Shown: positions 18,030 through 26,143 of the stretch, in pieces
Position numbering within the stretch: the first letter of the stretch is position 1
How the letters are laid out: the number at the start of each line of letters is the position of its first letter
DNA from: Rhodospirillaceae bacterium
GTDB lineage: Bacteria > Pseudomonadota > Alphaproteobacteria > JAEUKQ01
NCBI GenBank assembly: GCA_016722635.1
Contig: JADKIX010000003.1
Span: forward strand, 434,001 to 498,000
DNA length: 64,000 nt
Direction: 5' to 3'
Program-made: the position numbers and the translations under genes
The notes under the pieces: model-generated
The model's input: the letters and a program-made list of their open reading frames with translations, nothing else
Database searches by the model: none
What the model was told of the DNA's origin: nothing

Positions 18030-18723
18030 CACCTTTCTTTTTTGGGGGATCATGGTTGGTCTTCCCCTCCTCATCATGGCCGCATCTTTCGTGGCGGTCA
18101 GACGGCCGCGGATGGTACCTGCTGCTATTTCCAGCCCTTCCTTCAAGAACATTCCCCTCTATAGAAATGTTATGATTATTCTGTTGCTGGCAGTTTCAGG
18201 AAGTTTATACCTTTATTTAGGCCACCCTGATTTGGCAATAACCCCTTCAGCACCCTCGGCAAACAGGCAGCTTGAGGCGTTAATTAAAGATTTAAAAATA
18301 TATTTGCAGGAAAATCCTGGTGATATCCAAGCACTTTATTTGTTGGCTGACAGTTACCGCCGCTTGGGAGAATACCCCTTGGCCGAAGAATATTACAAAA
18401 AATTAGGGGAAGCCGCCTTGACTGCTCATATTCAATTGCCAGCAGAATATGATGCCATTTATGCGGAAATCCGAATTCGTATCCATGGGATTGCCGATCC
18501 TATTTCCCGTGGGCTTTTGCAAAAAGCCTTAACCCTGGAACCCGCCAACATCCGCGCCCGTTTTTATATGGCCTTGATCCATGCAGAAGATGGGGAAACA
18601 CAATCTGCCCTTGATGAATTAAAAGAAATAAGGCAAGCAGTTCCTGCAGGCACCCCTTGGGCCCTTGCAATCGAAGAACAATTGCAAAAGCTGTCTTCTA
18701 CCCCTGCCCCCTCAGCCGAATGA
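18022..18723 (+). CDS. ccmI: CcmI/CycH-like TPR protein of cytochrome c assembly
   Basis: 233 aa, shorter than many CcmI (often about 350-430). It has two N-terminal membrane segments (FLFWGIMVGLPLLIMAASFVAV and NVMIILLLAVSGSLYLYLG) flanking a short basic loop, then a periplasmic part with TPR-like repeats (DIQALYLLADSYRRLGEYPLAEEYYKKL and NIRARFYMALIHAEDGETQSALDELKEI). CcmI presents apocytochrome c to the lyase. It is the last gene of the ccm run, and the overlapping start with ccmH supports the role. Confidence 0.82.
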   Translation: MNNTFLFWGIMVGLPLLIMAASFVAVRRPRMVPAAISSPSFKNIPLYRNVMIILLLAVSGSLYLYLGHPDLAITPSAPSANRQLEALIKDLKIYLQENPGDIQALYLLADSYRRLGEYPLAEEYYKKLGEAALTAHIQLPAEYDAIYAEIRIRIHGIADPISRGLLQKALTLEPANIRARFYMALIHAEDGETQSALDELKEIRQAVPAGTPWALAIEEQLQKLSSTPAPSAE

Positions 18724-18810
18724 TCATTTTCCTAAAATATTTACTTGCTTCTCATCCCTGGCTCATGCTTCAATCATCGCTAGAAAATGAAATTCCACCC
18801 ATGGAAGCTG

Positions 18811-19587
18811 ATGAACAATAATCCCACCCTTATCGTTGAAAATATCCATAAAAGTTTTGGGGACATTAAAGTCCTCAAAGGCATTTCTTTAACGGCCCGC
18901 CAAGGGGATGTGATTGCCCTAATCGGCAGCAGTGGTTCCGGTAAAAGCACTTTTTTACGGTGCATCAATATGCTGGAAATCCCTGATCAAGGGCAGATTA
19001 CGGTGGATGGCGAACTGATCAAAATGCAGTATAACAGAAAAAAGGTTTATGAACCTTCCGACCGTTTGCAAGTGGATCGCATCCGAACAAAATTATCGAT
19101 GGTTTTTCAAAATTTTAACCTTTGGGCCCATTTGACCATTTTGGAAAACGTCATCGAAGCCCCTGTCCACGTTTTGAAAAAACCGAAAGATACCGCCATA
19201 TCAGAGGCAAAAGAATTGTTGGATAAAGTGGGTATTATCGATAAAGCTTCTTATTACCCTAACCAACTCTCTGGCGGGCAACAACAACGGGCCGCCATCG
19301 CCCGCGCCTTGGCCATGAATCCCAAGGTTATGTTACTGGATGAGCCAACATCCGCCCTTGACCCAGAATTGGTTGGAGAAGTATTACGTGTTCTACAGCA
19401 ATTGGCGCAGGAAGGACGCACGATGATTATTGTTACCCATGAAATGAAATTTGCCCGGGACGTTGCCTCACATGTTGTGTTTTTGGACAAAGGGAAAATT
19501 GAAGAAGAAGGCTCGCCCAAAAAAATCTTTTCTTCTCCGCAATCAGAACGTTGCAGACAGTTCCTGGCTAGTGTAAAGTGGGAATAA
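18811..19587 (+). CDS. Polar amino-acid ABC transporter ATP-binding protein (HisP/GlnQ type)
   Basis: 258 aa. Walker A GSSGSGKSTF, Q-loop MVFQNFNLW, signature LSGGQQQRAAIARAL, Walker B VMLLDEPTSALD, H-loop VTHEMKF. The insert VYEPSDRLQVDRIRTKLSMVFQ between Walker A and the Q-loop is like HisP/OccP, pointing to basic amino acids or opines. The start at 18811 (MNNNPTLIVENIHKSFG) has GGA five bases upstream; ATG 18787 would add eight residues without a Shine-Dalgarno. It is first of four transporter genes. Confidence 0.92.
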   Translation: MNNNPTLIVENIHKSFGDIKVLKGISLTARQGDVIALIGSSGSGKSTFLRCINMLEIPDQGQITVDGELIKMQYNRKKVYEPSDRLQVDRIRTKLSMVFQNFNLWAHLTILENVIEAPVHVLKKPKDTAISEAKELLDKVGIIDKASYYPNQLSGGQQQRAAIARALAMNPKVMLLDEPTSALDPELVGEVLRVLQQLAQEGRTMIIVTHEMKFARDVASHVVFLDKGKIEEEGSPKKIFSSPQSERCRQFLASVKWE

Positions 19588-19633
19588 TGATCCCTAATAA
19601 TCCGATTTAAATAATGAAAGAAGGAGTTTATTC

Positions 19634-20506
19634 GTGAATAAATTTTTGTTTTTTGTGGTGGTTATAGCCGCCGCTTTAGGAATTTACTTTTATTTGAACC
19701 CTGCTGAATATACTCGGGCGAAAATATGGTTAGGGATTGAAAGCCCCTCCTCTGTACTCACCCCGACCGAACCATCTGCCAATCCAACGGGATTGTTAAG
19801 TAAAAAAATTACGATTGCGACGGAAGGGGCTTATCCCCCTTTTAATTACACCGATCAAAACGGCCAATTGATTGGCTTTGAAATTGATCTGGCCAAGGCC
19901 CTATGCCAAAAAATGAATGTGGAATGCGTGATGGTGGGCCAAGATTGGGATGGCCTGATCCCTGCCTTGCAAAGCGGCAAATTCGACGCCATCATGGCCG
20001 GGATGTCGATCACACCGGAGCGGAAGCAACAAGTTGATTTCAGCAACAAATATATTAATACCCCCACCCGTTTTGTTGCCAAAAAAGGATCTGATTTTAC
20101 CATTACTGCTGCAGGCTTAGCTGGCAAAAGGGTTGGGGCGCAACGGGCGACCATCCATGAAGGTTTTTTGCGCCGCTTGTTCCCCCAGGCCACGATCGTT
20201 TTATATGATACATTGGAAAATGCCCATTTAGATATGGTCGGCGGCAGGTTGGATTTGATTTTAGCTGACAGTGTTGCGTTAAATGAGGGGTTTTTAAAAA
20301 CAGTGGCAGGACAGAATTATGAATTTGTTGGCCCCAGTTATACAGAACCCAAGGATATCCTTGGGGAAGGTGTTGGTATTGCCGTACGCAAAGGCGACAT
20401 CAGCCTTTTAAAAGCCTTCAATCAAGCCATTGCCCAAGTTCGGGCAGATGGGACTTTTAAAAAAATCAACGACCGGTATTTTGATTTCGATGTCTATGGT
20501 AACTAA
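19634..20506 (+). CDS. Amino-acid ABC transporter substrate-binding protein, apparently membrane-anchored
   Basis: 290 aa, family 3 solute-binding protein (SBP_bac_3): ITIATEGAYPPFNYTDQNGQLIGFEIDLAKAL, DGLIPALQSGKFDAIMAGMSITPERKQQVDFS, and a late GVGIAVRKGD / INDRYFDFDVYG. Unlike typical members, the N-terminus (FLFFVVVIAAALGIYFYL, residues 4-21) is followed by NPAEYTRAKIWL and a Ser/Pro/Thr linker without a clear AxA cleavage site, so it looks tethered rather than released. Start GTG with AAGGAG eight bases before it. A terminator follows at 20527-20556. Confidence 0.92.
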   Translation: MNKFLFFVVVIAAALGIYFYLNPAEYTRAKIWLGIESPSSVLTPTEPSANPTGLLSKKITIATEGAYPPFNYTDQNGQLIGFEIDLAKALCQKMNVECVMVGQDWDGLIPALQSGKFDAIMAGMSITPERKQQVDFSNKYINTPTRFVAKKGSDFTITAAGLAGKRVGAQRATIHEGFLRRLFPQATIVLYDTLENAHLDMVGGRLDLILADSVALNEGFLKTVAGQNYEFVGPSYTEPKDILGEGVGIAVRKGDISLLKAFNQAIAQVRADGTFKKINDRYFDFDVYGN

Positions 20507-20526
20507 TTAACGGGTGACTATCTTAC

Positions 20527-20556
20527 GGGGAAGGAGTTAAAACCTTCCCCTTTTTT
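20527..20556 (+). terminator. Intrinsic terminator inside the ABC transporter operon
   Basis: GGGGAAGG (20527-20534), loop AGTTAAAA, CCTTCCCC (20543-20550), then six T. It lies between the binding-protein gene and the two permeases, 17 bp before the permease ATG. Partial read-through would give more binding protein than permease, as is common for such operons. Confidence 0.85.
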
Positions 20557-20572
20557 CATGATATGTTGAATA

Positions 20573-21274
20573 ATGTTTAAAAATATTGCGGCCTACGGTT
20601 GGATGTTGATCGATGGGGTGATCTTAACCATCGAAATTGCCCTATTATCTTTTATGGTTGCCATTTTATTCGGTTTAATTGGCGCTTACGGAAAACTGGG
20701 CCGGTCACGAATCAATCGTTTTATTGCCAATTGCTACACCGTGATTATTCGGGGGATACCTGAATATGTATTGTTGCTTGTTTTATACTATCAAGGTGCC
20801 CAACTGATCCGTTTGATTGTGTCTTTATGGTCGGAACCACAGGGCTTTATCGAAATTAATTCCTTTATTGCTGGCTTCATCACCTTGGGTTTTGTTTACG
20901 GTGCCTATGCAACGGAAACGTTCCGGGGCGCCATTTTAGCGATCCCCAAAGGTCAGGTGGAAGCTGCCTATGCTTGCGGGATGAGCCGTTGGTTGATGGC
21001 CCGCCGGATTTTAGTGCCGCAAATGTGGCGTTTTGCTTTACCAGCACTTGGGAATATTTGGCTAATTTTATTAAAATCCACCGCCATTATTTCGTTGATC
21101 GGCCTTGAAGAATTGACCCGCAAAAGCCGGATCGCTGGCGGCGCCACCCGCGATCAGCTATTATTCTTTGGGATAGCGGCCATCATGTATTTATTGCTGA
21201 CGGTGGTTTCAACCTTTGTCATTAAATATTTGGAACACAAAAATAATTATGAACGCAGAAAGCCAGGGATATAA
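20573..21274 (+). CDS. Amino-acid ABC transporter permease (HisQ type)
   Basis: 233 aa, about five membrane helices, HisMQ-family. The EAA loop that contacts the ATPase is at about residues 130-165 (EAAYACGMSRWLMARRILVP, then QMWRFALPALGN). The segment FIANCYTVIIRGIPEYVLLLVLYYQG has the usual RGxPxxxxL pattern. Its stop overlaps the next permease start (TAATG). Substrate class polar/basic amino acids is inferred from the linked ATPase and binding protein. Confidence 0.92.
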   Translation: MFKNIAAYGWMLIDGVILTIEIALLSFMVAILFGLIGAYGKLGRSRINRFIANCYTVIIRGIPEYVLLLVLYYQGAQLIRLIVSLWSEPQGFIEINSFIAGFITLGFVYGAYATETFRGAILAIPKGQVEAAYACGMSRWLMARRILVPQMWRFALPALGNIWLILLKSTAIISLIGLEELTRKSRIAGGATRDQLLFFGIAAIMYLLLTVVSTFVIKYLEHKNNYERRKPGI

Positions 21275-21963
21275 TGGACTTTCAGCTGCTGCAACAATAT
21301 TGGCCGGATTTATTAAAGGGCGCTTGGCTCACCGTCCAACTGGTGTCTTTATCGTTGTTGATTGGGTTTATCTTGGCGGCTTTGATCGCTTTAGCTGCTT
21401 TATCCCGTTACCGGATTTGCCGCTATGCGGCCCAGACATATATTTTTATTTTTCGGGGCTCACCCCTATTGGTGCAGATATATCTGATTTATTATGGCAG
21501 CAGCCAAATCGGTTGGGTTCAGGATTCTTTTTTATGGGCAATTTTAATTGATGCCTATTGGTGCGCCCTAATTGCCTTAACCCTTAACACCAGCGCTTAC
21601 ACCGCGGAAATTATTCGGGGCGCGATGGCCAATGTTCCCCAAGGGGCGATTGAGGCAGGTCAGGCATTCGGGATGTCCCGTTGGCTGTTACTGCGGCGGA
21701 TTATATGGCCCCAAGCCTTCCGCCTGATGTTGCCCGCTTATTCCAATGAAGTCATTCAAATGCTGCATGCCAGTTCCCTGGTGGGGGCCATTACCTTGCT
21801 TGATTTAACAGCCGCCGCCCAAAATCTGATTAGCAGAACCTATGCCAGCAACACTTTTTACTTAGCCATCGCTTTTATCTATTTAGCCACCACTTACTTG
21901 ATCAGTGGGCTTTTCCGCCTGGCCGAAAAACGGTTATACCGCCATTTAAACCGATCTCAGTAA
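21274..21963 (+). CDS. Amino-acid ABC transporter permease (HisM type)
   Basis: 229 aa, second HisMQ-family permease, paired with the preceding one to form the membrane channel. Seen: IFIFRGSPLLVQIYLIYYG, then the EAA loop EAGQAFGMSRWLLLRRIIWP with QAFRLMLPAYSNE. The start ATG shares one base with the stop of the previous gene. It is the last gene of the transporter; folD converges from the other strand 52 bp later. Confidence 0.92.
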   Translation: MDFQLLQQYWPDLLKGAWLTVQLVSLSLLIGFILAALIALAALSRYRICRYAAQTYIFIFRGSPLLVQIYLIYYGSSQIGWVQDSFLWAILIDAYWCALIALTLNTSAYTAEIIRGAMANVPQGAIEAGQAFGMSRWLLLRRIIWPQAFRLMLPAYSNEVIQMLHASSLVGAITLLDLTAAAQNLISRTYASNTFYLAIAFIYLATTYLISGLFRLAEKRLYRHLNRSQ

Positions 21964-22015
21964 TCACAAGCAAGCAGCTTAAACGCAAAAAATAAACACC
22001 GGGCGGAGTTAATTA

Positions 22016-22930
22016 TCATAAACTGGCATAGGGACGGTTTAACCCCTGATAACAAAGCTTCAAGGTATTATGCAAAAGAAAGGCAACGGTCATGGGGCCA
22101 ACCCCGCCTGGCACAGGGGTAATGGCTTTAGCGTTTGGCAGTACCTCCAAAAAAGCCACATCTCCTTGCAGGCTATAGCCTTTCTGTCCTGTGGGATCAT
22201 CTATTTTATTAATCCCCACATCAATGACCACCGCACCATTTTTTACCCAATCCCCCCTGACCAACTGCGCATGCCCAGCAGCAGCCACGATAATATCCGC
22301 CTGCCTGCATTGGCCAGCCAAATCCACCGTATGCCGGTGTGCCATGGTTACCGTACAATTTTGCTGCAGCAACAACCAAGCCATTGGCCGCCCTACCAAG
22401 GCGGAACGTCCAATCACGACAGCCTTTTTACCCTCCAAGCCCTTCGGAAAAATTTGTTGCAGTAAATATAAACAACCGGCAGGCGTACAAGGTATGATGG
22501 AAGGTTGGCCGTTGGCTAAATGCCCCGCATTGATGCTATGCAATCCATCCACATCCTTGGCAGGATCAATATGGTCAATGACGGTACGGACAGGTAAATG
22601 GGAAGGCAATGGCAATTGGATGAGAATGCCGTGGATGGCAGGGTCTGCATTCAATTGCCCAATCAATTGCAATAATTTGGTTAAACTGGTGGTAGCAGGC
22701 AAGCGAAAATCCTTGGATTTTATCCCGATTTTTTGTGCCTTTTGGGTCTTCATGCCTACATATAAAATACTAGCCGGATCATCGCCAACCAAAACCATCG
22801 CCAATCCAGGCGTTACTTTTTCTTTCTGCCCAAGCTCACGGACTTGTGAAACAACAAGGTCCAGCAATTGTTGGGCATAAAATTTACCGTCAATAATCTT
22901 GGTAGATAAGGGGGGGGTGGAAACCGTCAT
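22016..22930 (-). CDS. folD: Methylenetetrahydrofolate dehydrogenase / cyclohydrolase
   Basis: 304 aa, interconverts 5,10-methylene- and 10-formyl-tetrahydrofolate. Catalytic region ASILYVGMKTQKAQKIGI (Tyr/Lys pair, about residues 52-69), ILIQLPLP, KDVDGLH, NADP-binding VVIGRSALVGRPMAWLL (the usual GRSNIVG has Ala for Asn), ITPVPGGVGPMTVAFLLHNT. Codons 4-7 contain a C8 run on the coding strand (G8 at 22910-22917), a slippage-prone tract near the start. The start overlaps the DUF167 stop by four bases. Confidence 0.97.
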   Translation of the reverse strand: MTVSTPPLSTKIIDGKFYAQQLLDLVVSQVRELGQKEKVTPGLAMVLVGDDPASILYVGMKTQKAQKIGIKSKDFRLPATTSLTKLLQLIGQLNADPAIHGILIQLPLPSHLPVRTVIDHIDPAKDVDGLHSINAGHLANGQPSIIPCTPAGCLYLLQQIFPKGLEGKKAVVIGRSALVGRPMAWLLLQQNCTVTMAHRHTVDLAGQCRQADIIVAAAGHAQLVRGDWVKNGAVVIDVGINKIDDPTGQKGYSLQGDVAFLEVLPNAKAITPVPGGVGPMTVAFLLHNTLKLCYQGLNRPYASL

Positions 22931-23235
22931 TCGATATCTTCTGTTCCTGCGGGGGCCAATAATTGCATGACATTTGTCTGATCACTCTTAATCAATATCG
23001 TTTTGTATTGATCTTTAGCGCCCTGTTCAAGGGTAATATTTTTCAAGGGAATCTTCAACTGAACACTTAAGAATTTTAGAACGACCTGATTGGCTTTTCC
23101 TTTTTCGGCAATAGCGGCCACCGATATTTTAAGCAATTTCAAACCTTTATCCTGGGTGATCCACCCCATTATCCGGGTGCAGCGGGCGTTGGGGATAACC
23201 TTCACATAAAGCTTAATATATTCCTCTTTAATCAA
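22927..23235 (-). CDS. DUF167 / YggU family protein
   Basis: 102 aa. The family pattern is visible: IKLYVKVIPNARCTRI, LKISVAAIAEKGKANQVVLKFLS, ITLEQGAKDQYKTILI. The biochemical function of the family is not established. It sits between yggT and folD on the same strand, a very common alphaproteobacterial arrangement, and overlaps folD by four bases, so these are co-transcribed. Confidence 0.93.
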   Translation of the reverse strand: MIKEEYIKLYVKVIPNARCTRIMGWITQDKGLKLLKISVAAIAEKGKANQVVLKFLSVQLKIPLKNITLEQGAKDQYKTILIKSDQTNVMQLLAPAGTEDIE

Positions 23236-23271
23236 CAGGTTATCCTTCGCAACCGACTATTTAGTGATACC

Positions 23272-23568
23272 TTAAACCCTGAAAATCCACCCCAGCCAAT
23301 ATTCATACATCAAGCTGCGGATCAGATAGATGATCAGGAATAAGACAAGTGGCGACAAATCAACCCCTTGGATCGCCGGTAACAACCGCCGGATAGGACG
23401 CAATAAGGGCTCCGTGACCGCAAATAAAAAGTGAGTAATGCTGCGCACAAAATGATTGCGGGCATTGACGACATCAAAAACAATCAGCCAGCTTAAAACC
23501 GCACTGATAAGTAATATCCAGCCATAAACGTTTAACAGGGTATCGACCAAGCGGAACAGGGAATACAT
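23272..23568 (-). CDS. YggT family membrane protein
   Basis: 98 aa with two hydrophobic segments (VYGWILLISAVLSWLIVF and SPLVLFLIIYLIRSL) and the diagnostic centre FVRSITHFLFAVTEPLLRPIRRLLP. YggT proteins have been linked to cation/osmotic stress in E. coli, but the mechanism is unclear. It is the first gene of the yggT-DUF167-folD run on the reverse strand. Confidence 0.94.
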   Translation of the reverse strand: MYSLFRLVDTLLNVYGWILLISAVLSWLIVFDVVNARNHFVRSITHFLFAVTEPLLRPIRRLLPAIQGVDLSPLVLFLIIYLIRSLMYEYWLGWIFRV

Positions 23569-23857
23569 GCCTATTGAAGACCATTTTTAAAAATAAAATA
23601 TTAAGGTGAAATACTAAGACAGCTTAACTATTTGGGCAAGAACCAAAAGTTAGGATCAGGACTTTTATTGATCTGCCTAAAACTTACCTAGAAACAGTGC
23701 TTTTTTCATGGGCGTTGAATATTCAAGCTTTCACGGAACGTGATAAGCGCAGAAATGTATAGTCATCAAACCATATCCTGCACCTGTTTTCTATCCCTCT
23801 TTTATGCCATGACTTTAATTATTTGACATGGCCACTTCTTGAAACCAGCAAACTTAG
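23569..23857. other. Gene-free stretch between yggT and the 54-aa gene
   Basis: About 290 bp with no open frame that has a Shine-Dalgarno sequence and no stem-loop that stands out. It should contain the yggT promoter on the reverse strand. A TTGACA at 23823 has no matching -10 at the right distance. Confidence 0.5.
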
Positions 23858-23886
23858 TTGTAAACTCCCTGCAGAAGGAGTACAAT
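23858..23886 (+). promoter_or_regulatory. Promoter of the 54-aa membrane protein gene
   Basis: TTGTAA (23858-23863) and TACAAT (23881-23886) with an exact 17-base spacer. Transcription would begin near 23893, about 47 bases before the ATG. Confidence 0.55.
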
Positions 23887-23939
23887 AGCCTGGTATGGTA
23901 TTTATTGGCTAAAACCCTAGGCAAAACAAGGAGATAAAA

Positions 23940-24104
23940 ATGAAAAAGATACTATATCTTGCTATTATTCTTGCTGTTGCTTTGGTGGTTTTTTTCCGCT
24001 TCCATCCAGAAGAAGTGGAAAAAATGAAGAAATATTGTGATAAAATACGGAAGAAAGTATGGGTTGAGGTTGGTAAAAAACTGCTTAGCACTTTTCTTCG
24101 GTAA
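23940..24104 (+). CDS. Small single-pass membrane protein, 54 aa, unknown
   Basis: ATG 23940 to TAA 24104. A textbook Shine-Dalgarno (AAGGAG, six to seven bases before ATG), a -35/-10 pair upstream and a strong terminator downstream make it a complete free-standing gene. The product has a hydrophobic N-terminal helix (ILYLAIILAVALVVFF, residues 4-19) and a Lys-rich amphipathic tail of about 33 residues with one Cys, ending LLSTFLR. No signal cleavage site is obvious, so it is probably anchored. I know no family for it. A reverse-strand open frame over the same bases encodes nothing plausible. Confidence 0.72.
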   Translation: MKKILYLAIILAVALVVFFRFHPEEVEKMKKYCDKIRKKVWVEVGKKLLSTFLR

Positions 24105-24138
24105 GATTTGATGAATATTCGCTAAATTCTACAAGGAT

Positions 24139-24176
24139 AACCCCAATCTAAGGATCTTAGGTTGGGGTTGTTTTTT
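24139..24176 (+). terminator. Strong intrinsic terminator
   Basis: 14-bp stem AACCCCAATCTAAG (24139-24152) / CTTAGGTTGGGGTT (24156-24169) with one G-T pair and a three-base loop, then G and six T. It lies 35 bp after the 54-aa gene. Confidence 0.9.
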
Positions 24177-24234
24177 AAGCGAAAATCTTGCCCTATATGT
24201 CTTGGAAAATTTCATTTGGATAGATACGGAAGAA

Positions 24235-24311
24235 TGGTGCGCCCGAAGAGACTCGAACTCCTAGCCTTCTGATTCGTAGTCAGATGCTCTATCCAATTGA
24301 GCTACGGGCGC
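24235..24311 (-). tRNA. tRNA-Arg (anticodon ACG)
   Basis: Reads GCGCCCGTAGCTCAATTGGA at its 5' end. The acceptor stem GCGCCCG/CGGGCGC is perfect; the anticodon arm is TCTGA-CTACGAA-TCAGA, giving ACG; the T-arm carries GTTCGAGTC. Discriminator A, and the CCA end is encoded (TGG at 24235-24237 on the forward strand). A54-type wobble inosine at A34 would let it read CGU, CGC and CGA. Confidence 0.96.
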
Positions 24312-24335
24312 GCAATAACACCAAATGCAAAGGCT

Positions 24336-24364
24336 GTTTTACACGAGCGTTCTAAGAAAGGCAA
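24336..24364 (-). promoter_or_regulatory. Candidate tRNA-Arg promoter
   Basis: On the reverse strand TTGCCT (24364-24359) and TAAAAC (24341-24336) are separated by 17 bases. The -10 ends about 25 bases before the mature tRNA 5' end. The -10 match is modest. Confidence 0.4.
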
Positions 24365-24547
24365 GAACAGTTTATAAAAGAAATGTTCTTGATTTATTAA
24401 ACCACCCATAAATCTAGTGATATCTTGGCATCTATAAACACACATCTCACCAGATGCGCCCAAATAACAATCGATTGCTTTTTATGAAGGAATGAATTAG
24501 TGATAGGCTAATACTTTTTATCCCTTCAATACCCTTTTCGGTGCACC

Positions 24548-25045
24548 ATGAATCCAGTCAATAAATATTTTCCTGTTACCTGGGACGAATTCCACCGCCA
24601 CACCAAGGCATTAGCTTGGCGTCTCGTCAACCAAGGCCCTAACAACGGTCGCTGGACAGGGATTGTTGCGATCACGCGGGGCGGGCTGGTGCCAGCCGCT
24701 GTCATCGCGCGCGAGTTGGATATCCGGTTAATAGATACCGTTTGTATCGCCAGTTATGATGATGAAAAACAAGGGGGCCTAAAAATCTTAAAGCCCATTA
24801 AAGGCGATGGCAAAGGCTGGTTAATCATTGACGATTTGGTAGATACCGGTAAGACCGCCAAAGCGATTCGCGCCATGTTGCCCCATGCCCATTTCGCTTG
24901 CATTTATGCCAAACCCGCCGGTCGCCCGTTGGTTGACAGTTTCGTCACGGAAGTCAGCCAAGACACCTGGATTTTGTTTCCCTGGGATATTGAACATCAA
25001 ATGACCCAGCCGATTGCTGACCAAATCCCCGTTGATAAGCTTTAA
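24548..25045 (+). CDS. gpt: Xanthine-guanine phosphoribosyltransferase
   Basis: 165 aa, E. coli Gpt type; salvages xanthine/guanine with PRPP. N-terminal FPVTWDEFHRHTKALAWRL is characteristic, as are IVAITRGGLVPAAVIARELDIR and the PRPP loop GWLIIDDLVDTGKTAKAIR, ending with ILFPWD. It stands alone between tRNA-Arg and the convergent pyrF. The 236-bp region upstream (24312-24547) has a 7-bp inverted repeat AAGAACA/TGTTCTT around 24363-24390 but no gene. Confidence 0.95.
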   Translation: MNPVNKYFPVTWDEFHRHTKALAWRLVNQGPNNGRWTGIVAITRGGLVPAAVIARELDIRLIDTVCIASYDDEKQGGLKILKPIKGDGKGWLIIDDLVDTGKTAKAIRAMLPHAHFACIYAKPAGRPLVDSFVTEVSQDTWILFPWDIEHQMTQPIADQIPVDKL

Positions 25046-25084
25046 GTCATTTTTTCATTGCGCCTGATTATATAGAAACAGGGC

Positions 25085-25840
25085 TTACATCACCTGGTTG
25101 TTATGTTGGGATAGTTCTTGCTGCGCCTGTTGCATTTCAGACTGAATGGCCTGGGCGGCTTCAGCAGGATTGACCGCTTGTAAAATAGGCCGGCCAACCA
25201 CTAAATCTGTTGCACCCTCTATAATGGCTTGCCTTGGCGTTATAATCCTTTTTTGATCAACTGCCTGTTGCAGCGAAGGTCTGACCCCCGGCACAACCAA
25301 ACGCAATTTATCTCCGAAAACCGCTTTTAAAAAACCCACTTCCAATCCAGAACATACCACGCCCTGAACCCCACTTTGATAAGCCAAATTTGCCAAACGC
25401 AAACTTTGGTCCAGAGAGGAGGAAAAGGACCCAAAATCCTCCAGATCGCTTTTCTCAAGGCTGGTTAATAAGGTAACCGCAATCAAATCAGGACAGTGCA
25501 CCCGGTATTTATCTGCCGCTTCATGGGCTGATTCTACCGCCGCTTTTAACATAGCTGATCCGCCGCTTGCATGAACCGTTATTAAATCTGGCTGGCAATT
25601 TTTGACCAGTCCGTCAATTGCCCGTGCTACCGTATGGGGAATATCGTGCAATTTTACATCTAAAAATAATTGATAGGGATTTTTCTCGCATACTTCCTTC
25701 ATTTTTTCCCAACCGATGGCATAGAGGAATTCCAACCCTATTTTTATCCCTTGGATGTGATTGGACAATTTCTGAAGGATCGGGTTAATTTGTTCTGAAT
25801 CGTGAATGTCTAAAGCTACAAATAAGTTTGGGGGGGTCAT
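25085..25840 (-). CDS. pyrF: Orotidine 5'-phosphate decarboxylase
   Basis: 251 aa, last step of UMP synthesis. Catalytic D-K-x-x-D element FLDVKLHDIPHTVARAI near residue 64, DLITVHASGG, GVVCSGLEVG, LVVPGVRP, and the phosphate-binding GATDLVVGRPIL. Codons 2-4 contain a C7 run on the coding strand (25830-25836), another slippage-prone tract directly after the start. The C-terminus is extended by a Gln-rich tail (EMQQAQQELSQHNNQ). It converges with gpt. Confidence 0.96.
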   Translation of the reverse strand: MTPPNLFVALDIHDSEQINPILQKLSNHIQGIKIGLEFLYAIGWEKMKEVCEKNPYQLFLDVKLHDIPHTVARAIDGLVKNCQPDLITVHASGGSAMLKAAVESAHEAADKYRVHCPDLIAVTLLTSLEKSDLEDFGSFSSSLDQSLRLANLAYQSGVQGVVCSGLEVGFLKAVFGDKLRLVVPGVRPSLQQAVDQKRIITPRQAIIEGATDLVVGRPILQAVNPAEAAQAIQSEMQQAQQELSQHNNQVM

Positions 25841-25926
25841 GGGGATGTCAAGGAAAATTCCTTGCCCTTCTTCATTGCGTGTCTATTAGTATTTGATGAC
25901 ACGAGAATTTTGTGATTAAGAAAAAT

Positions 25927-26130
25927 TTATTTGGGACGCTTTGCAAACCAACGACCAATCCAACCCGCCCAAAACCCTATAAAAAAGATAACGAGGACTA
26001 ATAAAAAAACCTTCGTTTCCGCCGTAACAAATGGCCAAATAGTAATAACGACAGATTGGGTGTTGGTTACCGCAAAAACAACCAATATAGCGATGACCGG
26101 AATAGCAATAATCCATCCTAACTTTGACAT
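25927..26130 (-). CDS. LapA-domain (DUF1049) membrane protein
   Basis: 67 aa, two membrane helices (LGWIIAIPVIAILVVFAVTN and VFLLVLVIFFIGFWAGWIG) joined by TQSVVITIWPFVTAETK, ending in basic residues. This is the DUF1049/LapA pattern; in E. coli LapA works with LapB in LPS assembly control. It follows ihfB on the same strand by 13 bp, as often seen in alphaproteobacteria (rpsA-ihfB-lapA). Confidence 0.85.
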   Translation of the reverse strand: MSKLGWIIAIPVIAILVVFAVTNTQSVVITIWPFVTAETKVFLLVLVIFFIGFWAGWIGRWFAKRPK

Positions 26131-26143
26131 CGCATGCTCCTGA

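Noticed and set aside
22191..22880. 229-codon open frame antisense to folD
   Set aside because: Covers the highly conserved folD gene; Cys/Met/Trp-rich product typical of a shadow.
23909..24091. 60-codon reverse-strand frame over the 54-aa gene
   Set aside because: The forward frame has promoter, Shine-Dalgarno and terminator; the reverse one has none.
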